Positions 40,760 through 50,277 of a stretch of 64,000 nt of DNA are shown here, one piece after another; positions within the stretch are counted from its first letter, which is position 1; each line of letters opens with the position of its first letter. The notes under the pieces were generated by a model, which saw only the letters and a list, made by a program, of their open reading frames with translations, was not told the origin of the DNA and searched no databases. The stretch comes from Streptosporangium sandarakinum (GTDB taxonomy: Bacteria; Actinomycetota; Actinomycetes; Streptosporangiales; Streptosporangiaceae): positions 3,472,001 to 3,536,000 of the forward strand of contig NZ_JACCCO010000001.1 of the NCBI RefSeq assembly GCF_013409935.1. The letters run 5' to 3'. Position numbers and translations under genes: made by a program.

Positions 40760-43015
40760 ATGTCCTCCATCACGGATGACCGGCCGCCGGCCACCGGTGC
40801 GGTCGAGCTCTCGATCGGCGGCATGACCTGCGCGTCGTGCGCCAACCGGATCGAGCGCAAGCTGAACAAGCTCGATGGCGTCACGGCGACCGTCAACTAC
40901 GCCACCGAGAAGGCCAAGGTCGTCTTCCCCGCCGACCTCGACCCCCGCGATCTGGTCGCGGAGGTGGAGAAGGCCGGATACAGCGCCGAGCTGCCCCCGC
41001 CGCCCCGCGCCGAGGGCGCCGGGGAGGACGGACCCCGTGAGGAGACCGACGAACTGGCCCCGCTGCGGGCCAGGCTGATCACCTCCGTCGTCCTGGCCGT
41101 CCCGGTGATCGCGATGGCGATGATCCCGGCGTTGCAGTTCACGAACTGGCAGTGGCTGTCGCTGACCCTGGCCGCCCCGGTCGTGGTCTACAGCGGCTGG
41201 CCGTTCCACCGCGCCGCCTGGACCAACCTGCGCCACGGCGCCGCCACCATGGACACCCTGGTGTCGCTCGGCACGATCGCCGCGCTCGGCTGGTCGCTGT
41301 GGGCGCTGTTCTTCGGTACGGCCGGCACGCCCGGCATGACCCACCCGTTCGCGCTCACCATCGAGCGCACCGACGGCACGGGCAACATCTACCTTGAGGC
41401 CGCGGCCGGGGTGACGGCGTTCATCCTCGCCGGCCGTTACTTCGAGGCCCGTTCCAAGCGCCGCGCCGGCGCCGCGCTGCGCGCCCTGCTGGAACTCGGC
41501 GCGAAAGACGTCTCCGTGCTGCGCGACGGCGCCGAGGTCCGCGTCCCCGCCGACCGCCTGGCGGTGGGCGACCGGTTCGTGGTGCGGCCCGGCGAGAAGA
41601 TCGCCACCGACGGCGTGGTCGAGGAGGGCTCCTCGGCGGTGGACGCCTCCATGCTGACCGGCGAGTCGGTCCCGGTCGAGGTACGGCCCGGCGACGCGGT
41701 GACCGGCGCGACCGTCAACGCCGGAGGCCGCCTGGTCGTCCGCGCCACGCGGGTCGGCTCCGACACCCGCCTCGCCCAGATGGCCAAGCTGGTGGAAGAG
41801 GCCCAGACCGGCAAGGCGCAGGTCCAGCGCCTGGCCGACCGGATCTCCGGGGTCTTCGTGCCGATCGTGATCGCCCTGGCCCTCGGGACGCTCGGCTTCT
41901 GGCTCGGCACGGGCGACGGCGCGGGCGCCGCGTTCACCGCGGCGGTGGCCGTACTGATCATCGCCTGCCCCTGCGCCCTGGGCCTGGCCACCCCGACCGC
42001 GCTGCTGGTCGGCACCGGCCGGGGCGCCCAGCTCGGCATCCTGATCAAGGGGCCGGAGGTCCTGGAGTCCACCCGCGGCATCGACACCGTCGTACTCGAC
42101 AAGACCGGCACGGTCACCGAGGGCAGGATGACCCTGGTGGACGTCGTCACCGCCGAGGGCGAGGACGACGCCGAGGTCCTGCGCCTGGCCGGGGCGCTGG
42201 AGCACGCCTCCGAGCACCCCATCGCCCAGGCCGTGGCCCGGGGGGCCGCCGAGCGGGTGGGCGAGCTGCCCACTCCCGAGGACTTCGCCAACGTCGAAGG
42301 GCTCGGCGTCCAGGGTGTCGTCGACGGGCACGCCGTCCTCGTCGGCCGCCCCCGGCTGCTGGCCGAGTGGTCGCAGCACCTGCCCGCCGACCTGGAGCGG
42401 GCCCTGGAGGAGGCGCAGGCCGCGGGCCGTACGGCGGTCGCGGTCGGCTGGGACGGCAGGGCACGGGCGGTCCTCGTGGTCGCCGACGTGGTCAAGCCGA
42501 CCTCCGCCGAGGCGATCCGGAGGCTGCGCGCCCTCGGCCTGACCCCGGTGCTGCTCACCGGTGACAACGAGGCCGTCGCCAGGACGGTCGCGGCCGAGGT
42601 GGGCATCGACGAGGTCATCGCCGAGGTGCTGCCCGCCGACAAGGTGGACGTGGTCAAGCGGCTCCAGAGCGAGGGGCGGTCGGTGGCGATGGTCGGCGAC
42701 GGGGTCAACGACGCCGCCGCGCTCGCCCAGGCCGACCTGGGGCTGGCGATGGGCACCGGCACCGACGCGGCCATCGAGGCGTCCGACCTCACGCTGGTCC
42801 GCGGCGACCTGCGGGTGGCCGCCGACGCGATCCGCCTGGCCCGCCGGACGCTCGCCACGATCAAGGGCAACCTGTTCTGGGCCTTCGCCTACAACGTGGC
42901 GGCCCTGCCGCTGGCGGCCATGGGGCTGCTCAACCCGATGATCGCCGGAGCCGCCATGGCGTTCTCGTCGGTGTTCGTGGTCACCAACAGCCTGCGGCTG
43001 CGCGGTTTCAAGTAA
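40760..43015 (+). CDS. copA: Cu(I)-exporting P1B-type ATPase
   Basis: A 751-residue heavy-metal ATPase. An N-terminal HMA domain carries GMTCASC (Cys24, Cys27). The transmembrane metal site is CPC near residue 403, the actuator has MLTGES, the phosphorylation site is DKTGT (Asp447), and the hinge is [22 protein letters not shown]. The HP motif is EHASEHPIA. The C-terminal helices keep the NxxP/MxxxS pattern of Cu(I) pumps ([36 protein letters not shown]). AGGAG precedes ATG 40760. It exports cytoplasmic Cu(I) under CsoR control. Confidence 0.95.
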   Translation: MSSITDDRPPATGAVELSIGGMTCASCANRIERKLNKLDGVTATVNYATEKAKVVFPADLDPRDLVAEVEKAGYSAELPPPPRAEGAGEDGPREETDELAPLRARLITSVVLAVPVIAMAMIPALQFTNWQWLSLTLAAPVVVYSGWPFHRAAWTNLRHGAATMDTLVSLGTIAALGWSLWALFFGTAGTPGMTHPFALTIERTDGTGNIYLEAAAGVTAFILAGRYFEARSKRRAGAALRALLELGAKDVSVLRDGAEVRVPADRLAVGDRFVVRPGEKIATDGVVEEGSSAVDASMLTGESVPVEVRPGDAVTGATVNAGGRLVVRATRVGSDTRLAQMAKLVEEAQTGKAQVQRLADRISGVFVPIVIALALGTLGFWLGTGDGAGAAFTAAVAVLIIACPCALGLATPTALLVGTGRGAQLGILIKGPEVLESTRGIDTVVLDKTGTVTEGRMTLVDVVTAEGEDDAEVLRLAGALEHASEHPIAQAVARGAAERVGELPTPEDFANVEGLGVQGVVDGHAVLVGRPRLLAEWSQHLPADLERALEEAQAAGRTAVAVGWDGRARAVLVVADVVKPTSAEAIRRLRALGLTPVLLTGDNEAVARTVAAEVGIDEVIAEVLPADKVDVVKRLQSEGRSVAMVGDGVNDAAALAQADLGLAMGTGTDAAIEASDLTLVRGDLRVAADAIRLARRTLATIKGNLFWAFAYNVAALPLAAMGLLNPMIAGAAMAFSSVFVVTNSLRLRGFK

Positions 43016-43044
43016 ACCGTCCTCCGCCGCCAAGGCCGTCCTCC

Positions 43045-43092
43045 GCCGTCACCGCCGATGCCCGCGCCACGCCGGGCACCGGCGGTGACGGC
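43045..43092 (+). terminator. Hairpin terminator of the copper operon
   Basis: GCCGTCACCGCCG (43045-43057) and CGGCGGTGACGGC (43080-43092) form a perfect 13-bp stem with a 22-nt loop, 30 bp after the copA stop. Confidence 0.65.
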
Positions 43093-43244
43093 GTGACGGC
43101 GCCGGTCCACCGCACACTGGAAGCGTCGACCAGGGTGCCGCCGCGGCCCCGCCCGGAGTGATCCGCCCGGCCCGCCGGTTCCGCTTCAGGACGGCCGGCC
43201 GGCGCGCGCCGCGGTCGCCCGCTGATGCGGTACGGGGGATTTCG

Positions 43245-44576
43245 ATGACTGTGTCCAGACGCGAGATGATCACCGGGTTGGGCGCGCTGACCGCCTCCCT
43301 CGCCGCGGCGGCCCCGCGGGGTCCGGAGCCGCCCGCCGCCCGGGGACCGGCCGCCTCGCTCCCCGGCGTCCCCGCCGGCCGCGCCCCGGACCGGACGGCC
43401 GGGGACGAGCGCTTCTGGGAGGACATCGCGCGGCGGTACCGCGTCAGCCCGGACTTCGTGAACCTGGAGAACGGCTACTACGGGATCATGCCCGAGCCGG
43501 TACGCCTGGCCTACCACCGCAACGTGGACCTGCTCAACGAGCAGAACTCCCACCTGCTGCGCACGGACTACAAGGAGCGGGCCGACCGGATCAGGCGGCG
43601 CGTCGCCGCCCTCCTCGGCGTCTCCGCCGAGGAGATCGCCCTCACCCGCGGCGGCACCGAGGCCCTGCAGAACCTGATCGGCGGCTACAACCGGCTGCGG
43701 CCGGGCGACGCGGTGATGTACGCCGACCTCGACTACCACAGCGCCCGGTACGCGATGAACTGGCTGCGCGACCGGCGCGGCGTCACGGTCGAACGGCTGG
43801 CGATCCCCGAGCCGGCGACCCGGTCGGCCGTGCTGGACGCCTACGCCACGGCGCTGCGGGACCACCCGCGGGTACGGCTTCTCCTGCTCAGCCACATGAA
43901 CAACCGCACCGGGCTGGTGACGCCGGTCAGGGAGATCGTCGAGATGGCGCGCGCCCGCGGCGCCGACGTGATCGTCGACGCGGCGCACTCGTGGGGCCAG
44001 CTCGACTTCACCCTCGGCGACCTCGGGTCGGACTTCACCGTGTTCTCCCTGCACAAATGGATGGGGGCGCCGCTGGGCACGGGCTTCCTGCACATCCGGA
44101 AGGAACGCCTGGCCGACATCGACCTCGCGTTCGCCGACGAGACCTATCCGGCCGGCGACATCCGTTCGCGCGTCCACTCCGGCACCCTGGACGCCGCCGC
44201 CGTGCTCTCGGTGGACGCGGCCCTGGACTTCCACGACGCCCTGGGCGCCGCGGTCAAGCAGGCGCGGCTGCGCTTCCTGCGCGACCGCTGGGTCCACCGG
44301 GTGCGCGACATCCCGGGCATGGAGATCCTGACCCCGGAGGACCCGGCGATGTACGGCGCGATCACCGCCTTCCGGTTCGCCGGCCGTACCTCGGAGGCCG
44401 AGAACGTCGCGATCACCGACGACCTGTACAGCCGGTACCGGATCTTCACCGTGCGCCGGGGCGGGCCCGTCCGGGGTGACTGCGTCCGGGTGACGCCGGC
44501 GCTCTTCACCTCGCGTGACGACGTCGACCTCCTGGCCACCGCCCTGCACGACCTCGCCCGGCGGCGGCGTCCCTGA
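43245..44576 (+). CDS. Tat-type secreted class-V aminotransferase-fold (isopenicillin N epimerase-like) enzyme
   Basis: A 443-residue PLP enzyme of the CefD/cysteine desulfurase-like group. PLP-binding Lys is in FSLHKWMGAPLG (Lys271), with LTRGGTEALQNLIGGYN and VIVDAAHSWGQLDF as cofactor-contact segments. The N-terminus SRREMITGLGALTASLAAAAP resembles a twin-arginine signal, so export of the folded enzyme is likely. The ATG at 43245 has GGGGGAT upstream. The last 71 bp overlap the convergent MFS gene. Confidence 0.87.
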   Translation: MTVSRREMITGLGALTASLAAAAPRGPEPPAARGPAASLPGVPAGRAPDRTAGDERFWEDIARRYRVSPDFVNLENGYYGIMPEPVRLAYHRNVDLLNEQNSHLLRTDYKERADRIRRRVAALLGVSAEEIALTRGGTEALQNLIGGYNRLRPGDAVMYADLDYHSARYAMNWLRDRRGVTVERLAIPEPATRSAVLDAYATALRDHPRVRLLLLSHMNNRTGLVTPVREIVEMARARGADVIVDAAHSWGQLDFTLGDLGSDFTVFSLHKWMGAPLGTGFLHIRKERLADIDLAFADETYPAGDIRSRVHSGTLDAAAVLSVDAALDFHDALGAAVKQARLRFLRDRWVHRVRDIPGMEILTPEDPAMYGAITAFRFAGRTSEAENVAITDDLYSRYRIFTVRRGGPVRGDCVRVTPALFTSRDDVDLLATALHDLARRRRP

Positions 44577-46101
44577 GACGGGCTCCGGACGCCCGCGCCG
44601 GCGGGCCGGGCGGATGCCGCCCCGGGGCCGCCGGGGCGGCATCCGGCGTGGCATCCGGTGGGGTCGTGCCGGGAGACGGCGGCCCCGGGGAAGCCACGCC
44701 CGGAGAGGGCGGATCCGGGGAGGTCCCTTCCGGAGAGGCCGCTTCCAGAGAGGCCGCTTCCGGGGAGGCCGCTTCCGGGGAGGCCGCTTCCGGGGAGGCC
44801 GCGGGGCGCTCCGCCAGCCGCCCGGACCGGTCCAGGGCGCGCACGGCCGCCGCGCATCCGGCGCCGACCGCCGCCAGGCCGAGCCACGGCAGGCTGGGCA
44901 GGCCCACCGACCTGCCCAGGTCCAGCGCCCACCCCGACAGCAGGTTGCCCGCGGCGACGCCGAGACCCGCCAGGGTGCTGTAGAGCCCGTAGCGGGTGCC
45001 CACCGAGTGCTCGGGACCGAGGGCGACGACGGTCGTCATCTCGAAGGGGTAAATGATCATCGTGGCCAGGCTGAGCAGCACCGCCGCGCCCAGCACGGGC
45101 AGGAGCAGGAGGACCTGGGCGGCGGCGGGCGGCGGAGCGGTGGCGGTGGCCGTCAGCGGCGCGGCCACCGCGAGCGGGACGAAGGCCAGGCCCATCAGGA
45201 CGAGCCCCCGGACGATGGCCCGGGACGGCCCCCAGCGCCGGCCCGCCCACGCCGTCACCCGGGCCTGCCCGATGACGGTCATGATGCCGGAGACCACGAA
45301 GACGAGCGTGACCCCGAACTCGCCGGCCGTCACCCGCCGGACCTCCAGCGGCAGGCCGAGGTAGATCTGGAAGTTCAGCGCGTAGGAGCCGGCCATGGCC
45401 AGCGAGAACCGCAGCAGGGACCGGTCGGCGGCCACCTCCCGCCAGCCAGCCCGCCCGCCGGCCGCCGTTCCGGGGGCACCGGCCGCCCCCGGAACGCCTG
45501 GACCGGCTGGACCGGCTGGACCGGCTCCCGTGCCCGGCGGCAGCGCCCGCACCTGGGCGACCGTGAGGGCGGCGAACATCACCCCGGCGGTGAGGCAGAC
45601 CAGGGTGAACGTCACCCCGTTGAGCAGCAGCCCGACCAGCGGCCCGATCAGGATGCCGAGCTGGCCGAAGGCGTTGAAGGCGGCGAACGCCTCGACCTTG
45701 CGCTCACCGGCCTCCCTGGCGAGATAGGCCCGCACCGCCGGGTTGAACAGCGCCCCGGCGAACCCGGTGAGCGCCGAGGCCGCCACCAGCGCGGGGACCG
45801 AGCCGGCCACCCCCAGCATCAGGAACGCCACGGCCCGCACCCCGCACCCCGCCACGATCACCGGCTTGCAGCCGAGCCGGTCGGCGAGCGTCCCGCCGAC
45901 CAGGAACAACCCCTGCTGGCTCAGGTTGCGGACGCCGAGGATGAGCCCGACCAGCGCGGCGGGCAGCGCCAGCGTCCCGGACAGGTGACCCGCGAGGTAC
46001 GGCATGAGCATGTAGAAGCCGGTGTTGATGGTGAGCTGGTTGACCAGCAGCAGCCGCACCGGCCGGTCGAAGGACCGGATGAGCGCCGGGGTGCCCGCCA
46101 T
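44506..46101 (-). CDS. MFS transporter with repetitive Pro/Ala/Ser-rich C-terminal tail
   Basis: A 531-residue major facilitator: FDRPVRLLLVNQLTINTGFYMLMPYL, GGTLADRLGCKPVIVAGCG and GLYSTLAGLGVAAGNLLSGWAL mark an exporter of the MdtG/YdeE-like kind. After about residue 400 the sequence becomes a tail of (A)SPEA repeats encoded by a 15-bp minisatellite (about 44730-44805). The tail then crosses into the 3' end of the PLP enzyme gene on the other strand. The transport domain is certain; the extreme tail may be an expansion artefact. ATG 46101 is 23 bp after the cysteine-synthase-like gene, with GAGG upstream, suggesting export of that enzyme's product. Confidence 0.85.
   Translation of the reverse strand: MAGTPALIRSFDRPVRLLLVNQLTINTGFYMLMPYLAGHLSGTLALPAALVGLILGVRNLSQQGLFLVGGTLADRLGCKPVIVAGCGVRAVAFLMLGVAGSVPALVAASALTGFAGALFNPAVRAYLAREAGERKVEAFAAFNAFGQLGILIGPLVGLLLNGVTFTLVCLTAGVMFAALTVAQVRALPPGTGAGPAGPAGPGVPGAAGAPGTAAGGRAGWREVAADRSLLRFSLAMAGSYALNFQIYLGLPLEVRRVTAGEFGVTLVFVVSGIMTVIGQARVTAWAGRRWGPSRAIVRGLVLMGLAFVPLAVAAPLTATATAPPPAAAQVLLLLPVLGAAVLLSLATMIIYPFEMTTVVALGPEHSVGTRYGLYSTLAGLGVAAGNLLSGWALDLGRSVGLPSLPWLGLAAVGAGCAAAVRALDRSGRLAERPAASPEAASPEAASPEAASLEAASPEGTSPDPPSPGVASPGPPSPGTTPPDATPDAAPAAPGRHPPGPPARASGARLRDAAAGRGRAGRWPGGRRRHAR
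44730..44805. repeat. 15-bp minisatellite (GAGGCCGCTTCCGGG type)
   Basis: Four to five tandem 15-bp units encode the SPEAA repeat in the tail of the MFS protein on the minus strand. Variants of the unit continue on the left to about 44690. The multiple of three keeps the frame, so length variation between strains would be tolerated. Confidence 0.75.
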
Positions 46102-46124
46102 CAACCTCCCCTCGGCGGCGCCGG

Positions 46125-47336
46125 TCACCGATCCTCCCGGACGGCGCCCGCCGTACCGGGGTCGTCCGTGACGGCGTCCGCCGTGCCGGGCGGGTCCGTG
46201 CCCGCCGTACCGGGCAGGGTTCCGGGCGGCACTTCCGCGAGGGGATCGACCACGGTCGTGCACCGCGTCCAGCGGACCGGCTCGCGCTCCGCGGGGTGAG
46301 CGATCTCCTCCGGGTCGGCGGCCGGTGGCGCACCGAGGAGGTCGTGGGCCGCGCAGTAGTCGTCGCTGAACACGGTGTCGAAGTAGCGGTGCGGCCCGTC
46401 GGGGAAGACCGCCGCCGTCCGCGTGTGTCCGGGCATCGTGCGGGCCAGCCACGACGCCACCAGGGCCACCGCCCCGACGCTCCAGCCGCCGGTGGCGTAG
46501 CGCAGGGCCGCCAGGCGGCGGCACGCCCACACCGCCTCGGCCGGCGCCACCCAGTGCACCTCGTCGAACAGCTCGTAGGCCACGTTGCGCGGGTGGATGC
46601 TGCTGCCCAGGCCGCGCATCAGCCGGGGGCGGGCCGGCTGGCCGAAGATCGTCGATCCCGTCGAGTCGACGCCGACGAGCCGCAGGTCGGGGTAGAAGCG
46701 GCGGAGCATCCGAGTGACACCCGCGCTGTGGCCGCCGGTCCCGACGCTGCACACCAGGACGTCGATCCGGCCGAGCTGACCGGCGAGCTCGGTGGCCAGA
46801 CCCGCGTAGGCGGTGACGTTGTCGGGGTTGCCGTACTGGTCCGGGCAGTAGGCGTCCGGGTGCCCCGCCAGCAGTTCGCGCACCCGGTCCTGTCGCGCCC
46901 GCTGCCAGCCGCCCACCGGGTGCGGCTCGGTGACGACGACGACCCGGGCTCCGTAGGCCGCGAGCAGGTGCCGCATCAGCGGCTCCATCCCCGGGTCGGT
47001 CACCAGCGTCACCGGGTGTCCGTGGACGATGCCGGCCAACGCCAGCCCCAGGCCGAAGGTCCCGCTGGTGGACTCCACGATGGGCGCCCCCGGTCGCAGC
47101 AGGCCCGACCGGCGCGCCCGGTCCACGATGTGCAGGGCGGGCCGGTCCTTGATGCCCCCGGGGTTGCCGCCCTCCAGCTTCGCCCAGAAGCCGCGGCCCC
47201 GGCCGGTGACGATCTCCGGGATCCACAGGACCGGGGTGTTCCCGACGACGTGCTCCGGAGCGTGGCAGGTGTTCCCGGTGACCAGTCGGCCGGTCGGGAG
47301 CAGTGAGATGTCTGGTGAGTTGAGTGTGTAGGTCAT
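46125..47336 (-). CDS. PLP-dependent cysteine synthase-family enzyme
   Basis: A 403-residue fold-type II PLP enzyme. The PLP Lys is Lys63 in [15 protein letters not shown], the substrate loop is [15 protein letters not shown], and the phosphate-binding GTGGHS follows. It differs from true cysteine synthases by an N-terminal extension (about 30 residues), a Cys-His pair ([14 protein letters not shown]) and a long C-terminal part rich in Pro/Thr/Asp. It may make or break an unusual amino acid, such as a diaminopropionate-like compound. It forms an operon with the downstream MFS gene. Confidence 0.85.
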   Translation of the reverse strand: MTYTLNSPDISLLPTGRLVTGNTCHAPEHVVGNTPVLWIPEIVTGRGRGFWAKLEGGNPGGIKDRPALHIVDRARRSGLLRPGAPIVESTSGTFGLGLALAGIVHGHPVTLVTDPGMEPLMRHLLAAYGARVVVVTEPHPVGGWQRARQDRVRELLAGHPDAYCPDQYGNPDNVTAYAGLATELAGQLGRIDVLVCSVGTGGHSAGVTRMLRRFYPDLRLVGVDSTGSTIFGQPARPRLMRGLGSSIHPRNVAYELFDEVHWVAPAEAVWACRRLAALRYATGGWSVGAVALVASWLARTMPGHTRTAAVFPDGPHRYFDTVFSDDYCAAHDLLGAPPAADPEEIAHPAEREPVRWTRCTTVVDPLAEVPPGTLPGTAGTDPPGTADAVTDDPGTAGAVREDR

Positions 47337-47445
47337 GGTCCGTTTCCCTTGAACGTGATCCGGTGATCCGGTGATCCGCCTCAGGGCACGCCGGAGGTAC
47401 GGCCCGCGCCGACGGCACGGGCGACGGGGCGCGCCGACGGACCGG

Positions 47446-48069
47446 CTACACCCGGGAAACAGACTTGAGCAGGAGTAGGGCCGCCCCGGGAAGCGGGCGG
47501 ACCGGACGGGAGGAGCGCCGCGCCGCAGGAACGGCCGGGGCTTCGGCGGCCACCTCGGCGACCGCGGTGTCGTAGGCGGCGCGGCCGACGGGGAGCAGGA
47601 CACGGAGGGTGGTGATCGACGGTCCGGCCGCCGCCCCGCACAGCGTGTGGTCCTCGCCCGCGGGCAGCAGGGGCCGCAGGGGGCACGGGGTGCCGCCGCA
47701 GTACGCCGTCGCGCCGGACACGGCGCGAGAGCGGGTGATCGCGTGGAAGCCGGACGCGGTCCGGGAGGCGTTGGCGGTCCGGGGGCCGGATGCGGTCCGG
47801 GAGCCGGTGGTCCCGGAGCCGGTGGCGGGTGCGGGGAGGGATTCGGCGGTGGGCCGGGACCCGGCGGTCGCGCTCCGGGCCTCTCCCGGGCACATCTCTC
47901 CGGAAAGGACGGCCCGGACCCCATGACGATGATGGCCCGAGTGGGCGTGGGCCGAGTGGGCGTGGGAGCACAGCACGAGGTGCAGCAGCACGGTGGCACC
48001 GAGCACGGTCAGATACAGGGCGCGGAGGATTCCTCCGCGCCGCATGCACCGCCGTATCGATACGACCAT
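47446..48069 (-). CDS. His-rich membrane-anchored hypothetical protein
   Basis: About 207 residues. A hydrophobic helix ([18 protein letters not shown]) is followed by a His-rich stretch ([16 protein letters not shown]) and a Ser/Thr/Ala-rich region with imperfect repeats ([14 protein letters not shown]), then a Cys-containing segment ([14 protein letters not shown]). The frame has typical GC bias but no family is recognised. Metal binding is plausible. The start is uncertain: ATG 48069, or ATG 48045 immediately before the helix. A frame to 48120 is also open. Confidence 0.6.
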   Translation of the reverse strand: MVVSIRRCMRRGGILRALYLTVLGATVLLHLVLCSHAHSAHAHSGHHRHGVRAVLSGEMCPGEARSATAGSRPTAESLPAPATGSGTTGSRTASGPRTANASRTASGFHAITRSRAVSGATAYCGGTPCPLRPLLPAGEDHTLCGAAAGPSITTLRVLLPVGRAAYDTAVAEVAAEAPAVPAARRSSRPVRPLPGAALLLLKSVSRV

Positions 48070-48195
48070 GTCCAACAGCGTACGCTCCGCTATGTAATGA
48101 ATCGCTACGCAGAGTGACATTTGTGGAGAATGTTCGACCGTTCGGGAATCGTGCGTCCCGCCGTACGGTGGGCGCGGCGATCCCGCAAGGGCATG

Positions 48196-48219
48196 AAAAA
48201 ACCCGGGCGGCGGCCCGGG
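48196..48219 (-). terminator. Intrinsic terminator of the CBS gene
   Basis: On the minus strand a 7-bp stem CCCGGGC/GCCCGGG (arms 48219-48213 and 48208-48202) is followed by six T residues, a textbook intrinsic terminator. A second stem with 10-bp arms lies just before it (48234-48243 and 48255-48264). Confidence 0.85.
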
Positions 48220-48273
48220 CGGTGAAAGGGCCCGGCGCCCCGGAGACGCAGGATCCGGGGCGCCGGCAGCGGG

Positions 48274-48690
48274 TCAGTCGGAGGTGACCGCGTCCATCAG
48301 GTCACCCACCGGCGCGTCGGGCAGTGCCCGCGCCACGTCGGCCAGGGCGACCATCCCGACCAGCTTGTGTCCGTCGATCACCGGAAGGCGGCGGACCTTG
48401 TGCTTGGCCATCGTGCCGAGGATCTCCCTGGCATCGTCGTCGGCGCCGATGGTGACCGCCTCGCCCTGGACGAACTCACCGGCCTGGCAGGACTTCGGGT
48501 CCTTGCCCCGGGCCAGCACCTTCACCACGATGTCGCGGTCGGTCAGCATGCCCTTGAGCCGGTCGTCCGTGCCGCAGATCGGCAGGGAGCCCACGTCGAG
48601 GCGAGCCATCTTGCCCGCGGCATCGAGCACGGTCTCGTCGACCCTCACGCACTCGGCGCTCGGCGTCATGATCTCGCGTGCGGTCTTCAT
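48274..48690 (-). CDS. Tandem CBS-domain protein
   Basis: A 138-residue protein consisting of two CBS motifs (AREIMTPSAECVRVDETVLDAAGKMARLDVGSLPI, then EAVTIGADDDAREILGTMAKHKVRRLPVIDG). Such small CBS pairs bind adenosine nucleotides and are common in dormancy or redox-stress regulons of actinomycetes. AAAGGAG precedes the ATG. It is divergent from the isochorismatase gene and ends at an intrinsic terminator. Confidence 0.92.
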   Translation of the reverse strand: MKTAREIMTPSAECVRVDETVLDAAGKMARLDVGSLPICGTDDRLKGMLTDRDIVVKVLARGKDPKSCQAGEFVQGEAVTIGADDDAREILGTMAKHKVRRLPVIDGHKLVGMVALADVARALPDAPVGDLMDAVTSD

Positions 48691-48789
48691 CTCGCTCCTT
48701 TCTGTGCTCCGGAGCCTCTGCGGCTACCCGGGAGCCCACCGGTGAAACCGGGGCCGAATGAACGGGACGGAAAGGGAGAGAAGCGATGC

Positions 48790-49332
48790 ATGGGAAAGAT
48801 TGCGCTGGTCGTGGTGGACATGCTGAACCCCTACGACCATCAGGATGCGGAACCGCTCGCCGAGAACGTCGCCGGGATCGTCGAACCCCTGGCCGATCTG
48901 ATGCGCCGGGCGCACGAACACGACGACGTCGAGCTGGTGTACGTCAACGACAACTACGGGGACTTCTCCGTGACCCGGGATGACCTCGCGGGGCGGGCGC
49001 TCTCGGGTCGGCGGCCCGACCTGGTCGAGCCGGTGCTGCCCCCGAAGGAGGCGCCTTTCCTGCAGAAGGTGCGCCACAGCGCGTTCTACGGCACCTCCCT
49101 GGAGTATCTGCTGCACCGGGAGGAGGTCGAGACCCTGGTGCTGGCCGGCCAGGTCACCGAGCAGTGCGTCCTCTACAGCGCGCTCGACGCCTATGTGCGG
49201 CACTTCTCGATCAGGATTCCGCGTGACTGCGTGGCCGGCATCCACGCCGACCTGGCGGACGCCGCGCTGCGGATGATGGAGCGCAACATGGGGGCGAAGA
49301 TCGTGGCGGGGGAAAGGTGCCTGGAGGTCTGA
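48790..49332 (+). CDS. Isochorismatase-family cysteine hydrolase
   Basis: A 180-residue cysteine hydrolase. The catalytic triad is visible: Asp10 (ALVVVDMLNPY), Lys near residue 94 (FLQKVRHSAF) and Cys in LAGQVTEQCVLYSAL after the cis-peptide Val-Thr. Such enzymes hydrolyse amides (nicotinamide-, ureido- or carbamate-like). GGGAGAGAAG precedes the ATG. Divergent from the CBS-domain gene. Confidence 0.88.
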   Translation: MGKIALVVVDMLNPYDHQDAEPLAENVAGIVEPLADLMRRAHEHDDVELVYVNDNYGDFSVTRDDLAGRALSGRRPDLVEPVLPPKEAPFLQKVRHSAFYGTSLEYLLHREEVETLVLAGQVTEQCVLYSALDAYVRHFSIRIPRDCVAGIHADLADAALRMMERNMGAKIVAGERCLEV

Positions 49333-49353
49333 CGACCTCTCCGGCGCCGGTTC

Positions 49354-49478
49354 GGTGCGTGAAAGGTTCGACGGGTGAAGCCCGGTGTGTGAAAGCCCGG
49401 TGCATGGGGGTTTCGTCGTGAAGGCCCGGCGCATGAGGGTCCGGTGTGTGAAGGCCCGGTGTGTGAAGGCCCGGTGTC
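49354..49478. repeat. Tandem 16-17-bp repeats after the isochorismatase gene
   Basis: Units of the form GAAGGCCCGGTGTGTG recur four to five times with variants (GAAAGCCCGGTGCATG, GAAGGCCCGGCGCATG). They fill the gap between the isochorismatase gene and the convergent DUF6766 gene. They also contain many potential stop/start TGA/GTG triplets; no coding frame is credible. Confidence 0.65.
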
Positions 49479-49507
49479 GTCCGAGGAGGTGTCCTCCTCG
49501 GGCGGCT

Positions 49508-50182
49508 TCACCCCTCGACGCCGGTCGTGTCGTGGGCGGCCCCGACGGGCTTGGACTGCGTCGACCCGCGCTGGCGCAGGTAGACGGAGAGCACGACCAT
49601 CGACAGCACGGCGAGGAACTCCGACTGCCAGTTCTGCAGCGTGCGGTTCCAGAAGTCGGCCGAGACGACGTACTCGCCCCAGCTCACCGGGTCCTCCAGC
49701 TGCGCGAGCTGCTGGGTGTTGTAGCTGGCCTGGCCCGACACCGACTGACCGAGCCATGACAGCACGAAGACGGCGCCCATCACCAGGCCGAGGGAGTTGC
49801 CGTACAGCGACCGCCGCCACCCGGCCGCGGCGGCCCAGGCGGGGCTGTCGGACTCGGCGTACCGGCCCGTCTTCTGCTCGGCGTCGCTCTCGCCGCCCTC
49901 CTCGCCCGGCTTCTTCGACTCGGTGGAGCCGCGCTGCACCAGCCAGACCGTCGCGAGGATGAACAGCAGGAACTGGAGATACTCCGACTGCCAGTTCTCC
50001 GCGACGTCGGCGGTGAAGTCGGAGGAGGTCACGTAGGACACCCACGACAGCGGCGCGCCGCCCTCGGCGAGCCGCTGCTGGTTGGCGTCGGCGTTCCCGG
50101 CGAACGACTGCCCCACCAGGGACAGCAGGAACGCGGCGAGGAAGAACAGGCTCAGGGCGTTGTTCTTGATGAAGTTCTTCAC
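49508..50182 (-). CDS. DUF6766 family membrane protein
   Basis: A 224-residue protein with four membrane helices arranged as two similar halves: NALSLFFLAAFLLSLVGQSFAG with EYLQFLLFILATVWLVQRGSTESK, then NSLGLVMGAVFVLSWLGQSVSG with EFLAVLSMVVLSVYLRQRGSTQSK. The internal duplication and the repeated ENWQSE / QNWQSE segments are clear. This matches DUF6766, whose function is unknown. The GTG at 50182 follows AGGGAGGG. Third gene of an operon with a lipoprotein and a 27-residue peptide. Confidence 0.82.
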   Translation of the reverse strand: MKNFIKNNALSLFFLAAFLLSLVGQSFAGNADANQQRLAEGGAPLSWVSYVTSSDFTADVAENWQSEYLQFLLFILATVWLVQRGSTESKKPGEEGGESDAEQKTGRYAESDSPAWAAAAGWRRSLYGNSLGLVMGAVFVLSWLGQSVSGQASYNTQQLAQLEDPVSWGEYVVSADFWNRTLQNWQSEFLAVLSMVVLSVYLRQRGSTQSKPVGAAHDTTGVEG

Positions 50183-50192
50183 GGAGCCCTCC

Positions 50193-50276
50193 CTAACGCT
50201 GCAGAAGGCCGATGGCGAGGAAATAGGCCAAGCCGACACCGATCAGGACCAAAGTGACGGTGAACATGACGCGCAT
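50193..50276 (-). CDS. 27-residue single-helix membrane peptide
   Basis: A frame of 27 codons starts MRVMFTVTLVLIGVGLAYFL and ends GLLQR. AGGTGA precedes the ATG, which is 1 bp after the stop of the lipoprotein gene. The frame ends 10 bp before the DUF6766 start. Packing and a good hydrophobic helix make it a likely real gene; it may be a subunit of the DUF6766 protein. Confidence 0.65.
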   Translation of the reverse strand: MRVMFTVTLVLIGVGLAYFLAIGLLQR

Positions 50277-50277
50277 G

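Noticed and set aside
40571-43033. 820-codon minus-strand open frame opposite copA
   Set aside because: No domains. CopA has complete P-type ATPase motifs on the plus strand.
49354-49478. CRISPR array in the tandem repeats after the isochorismatase gene
   Set aside because: Units are directly adjacent (16-17 bp) without unique spacers and no cas gene is present. The same holds for the repeats at 9493-9557 and 18449-18516.
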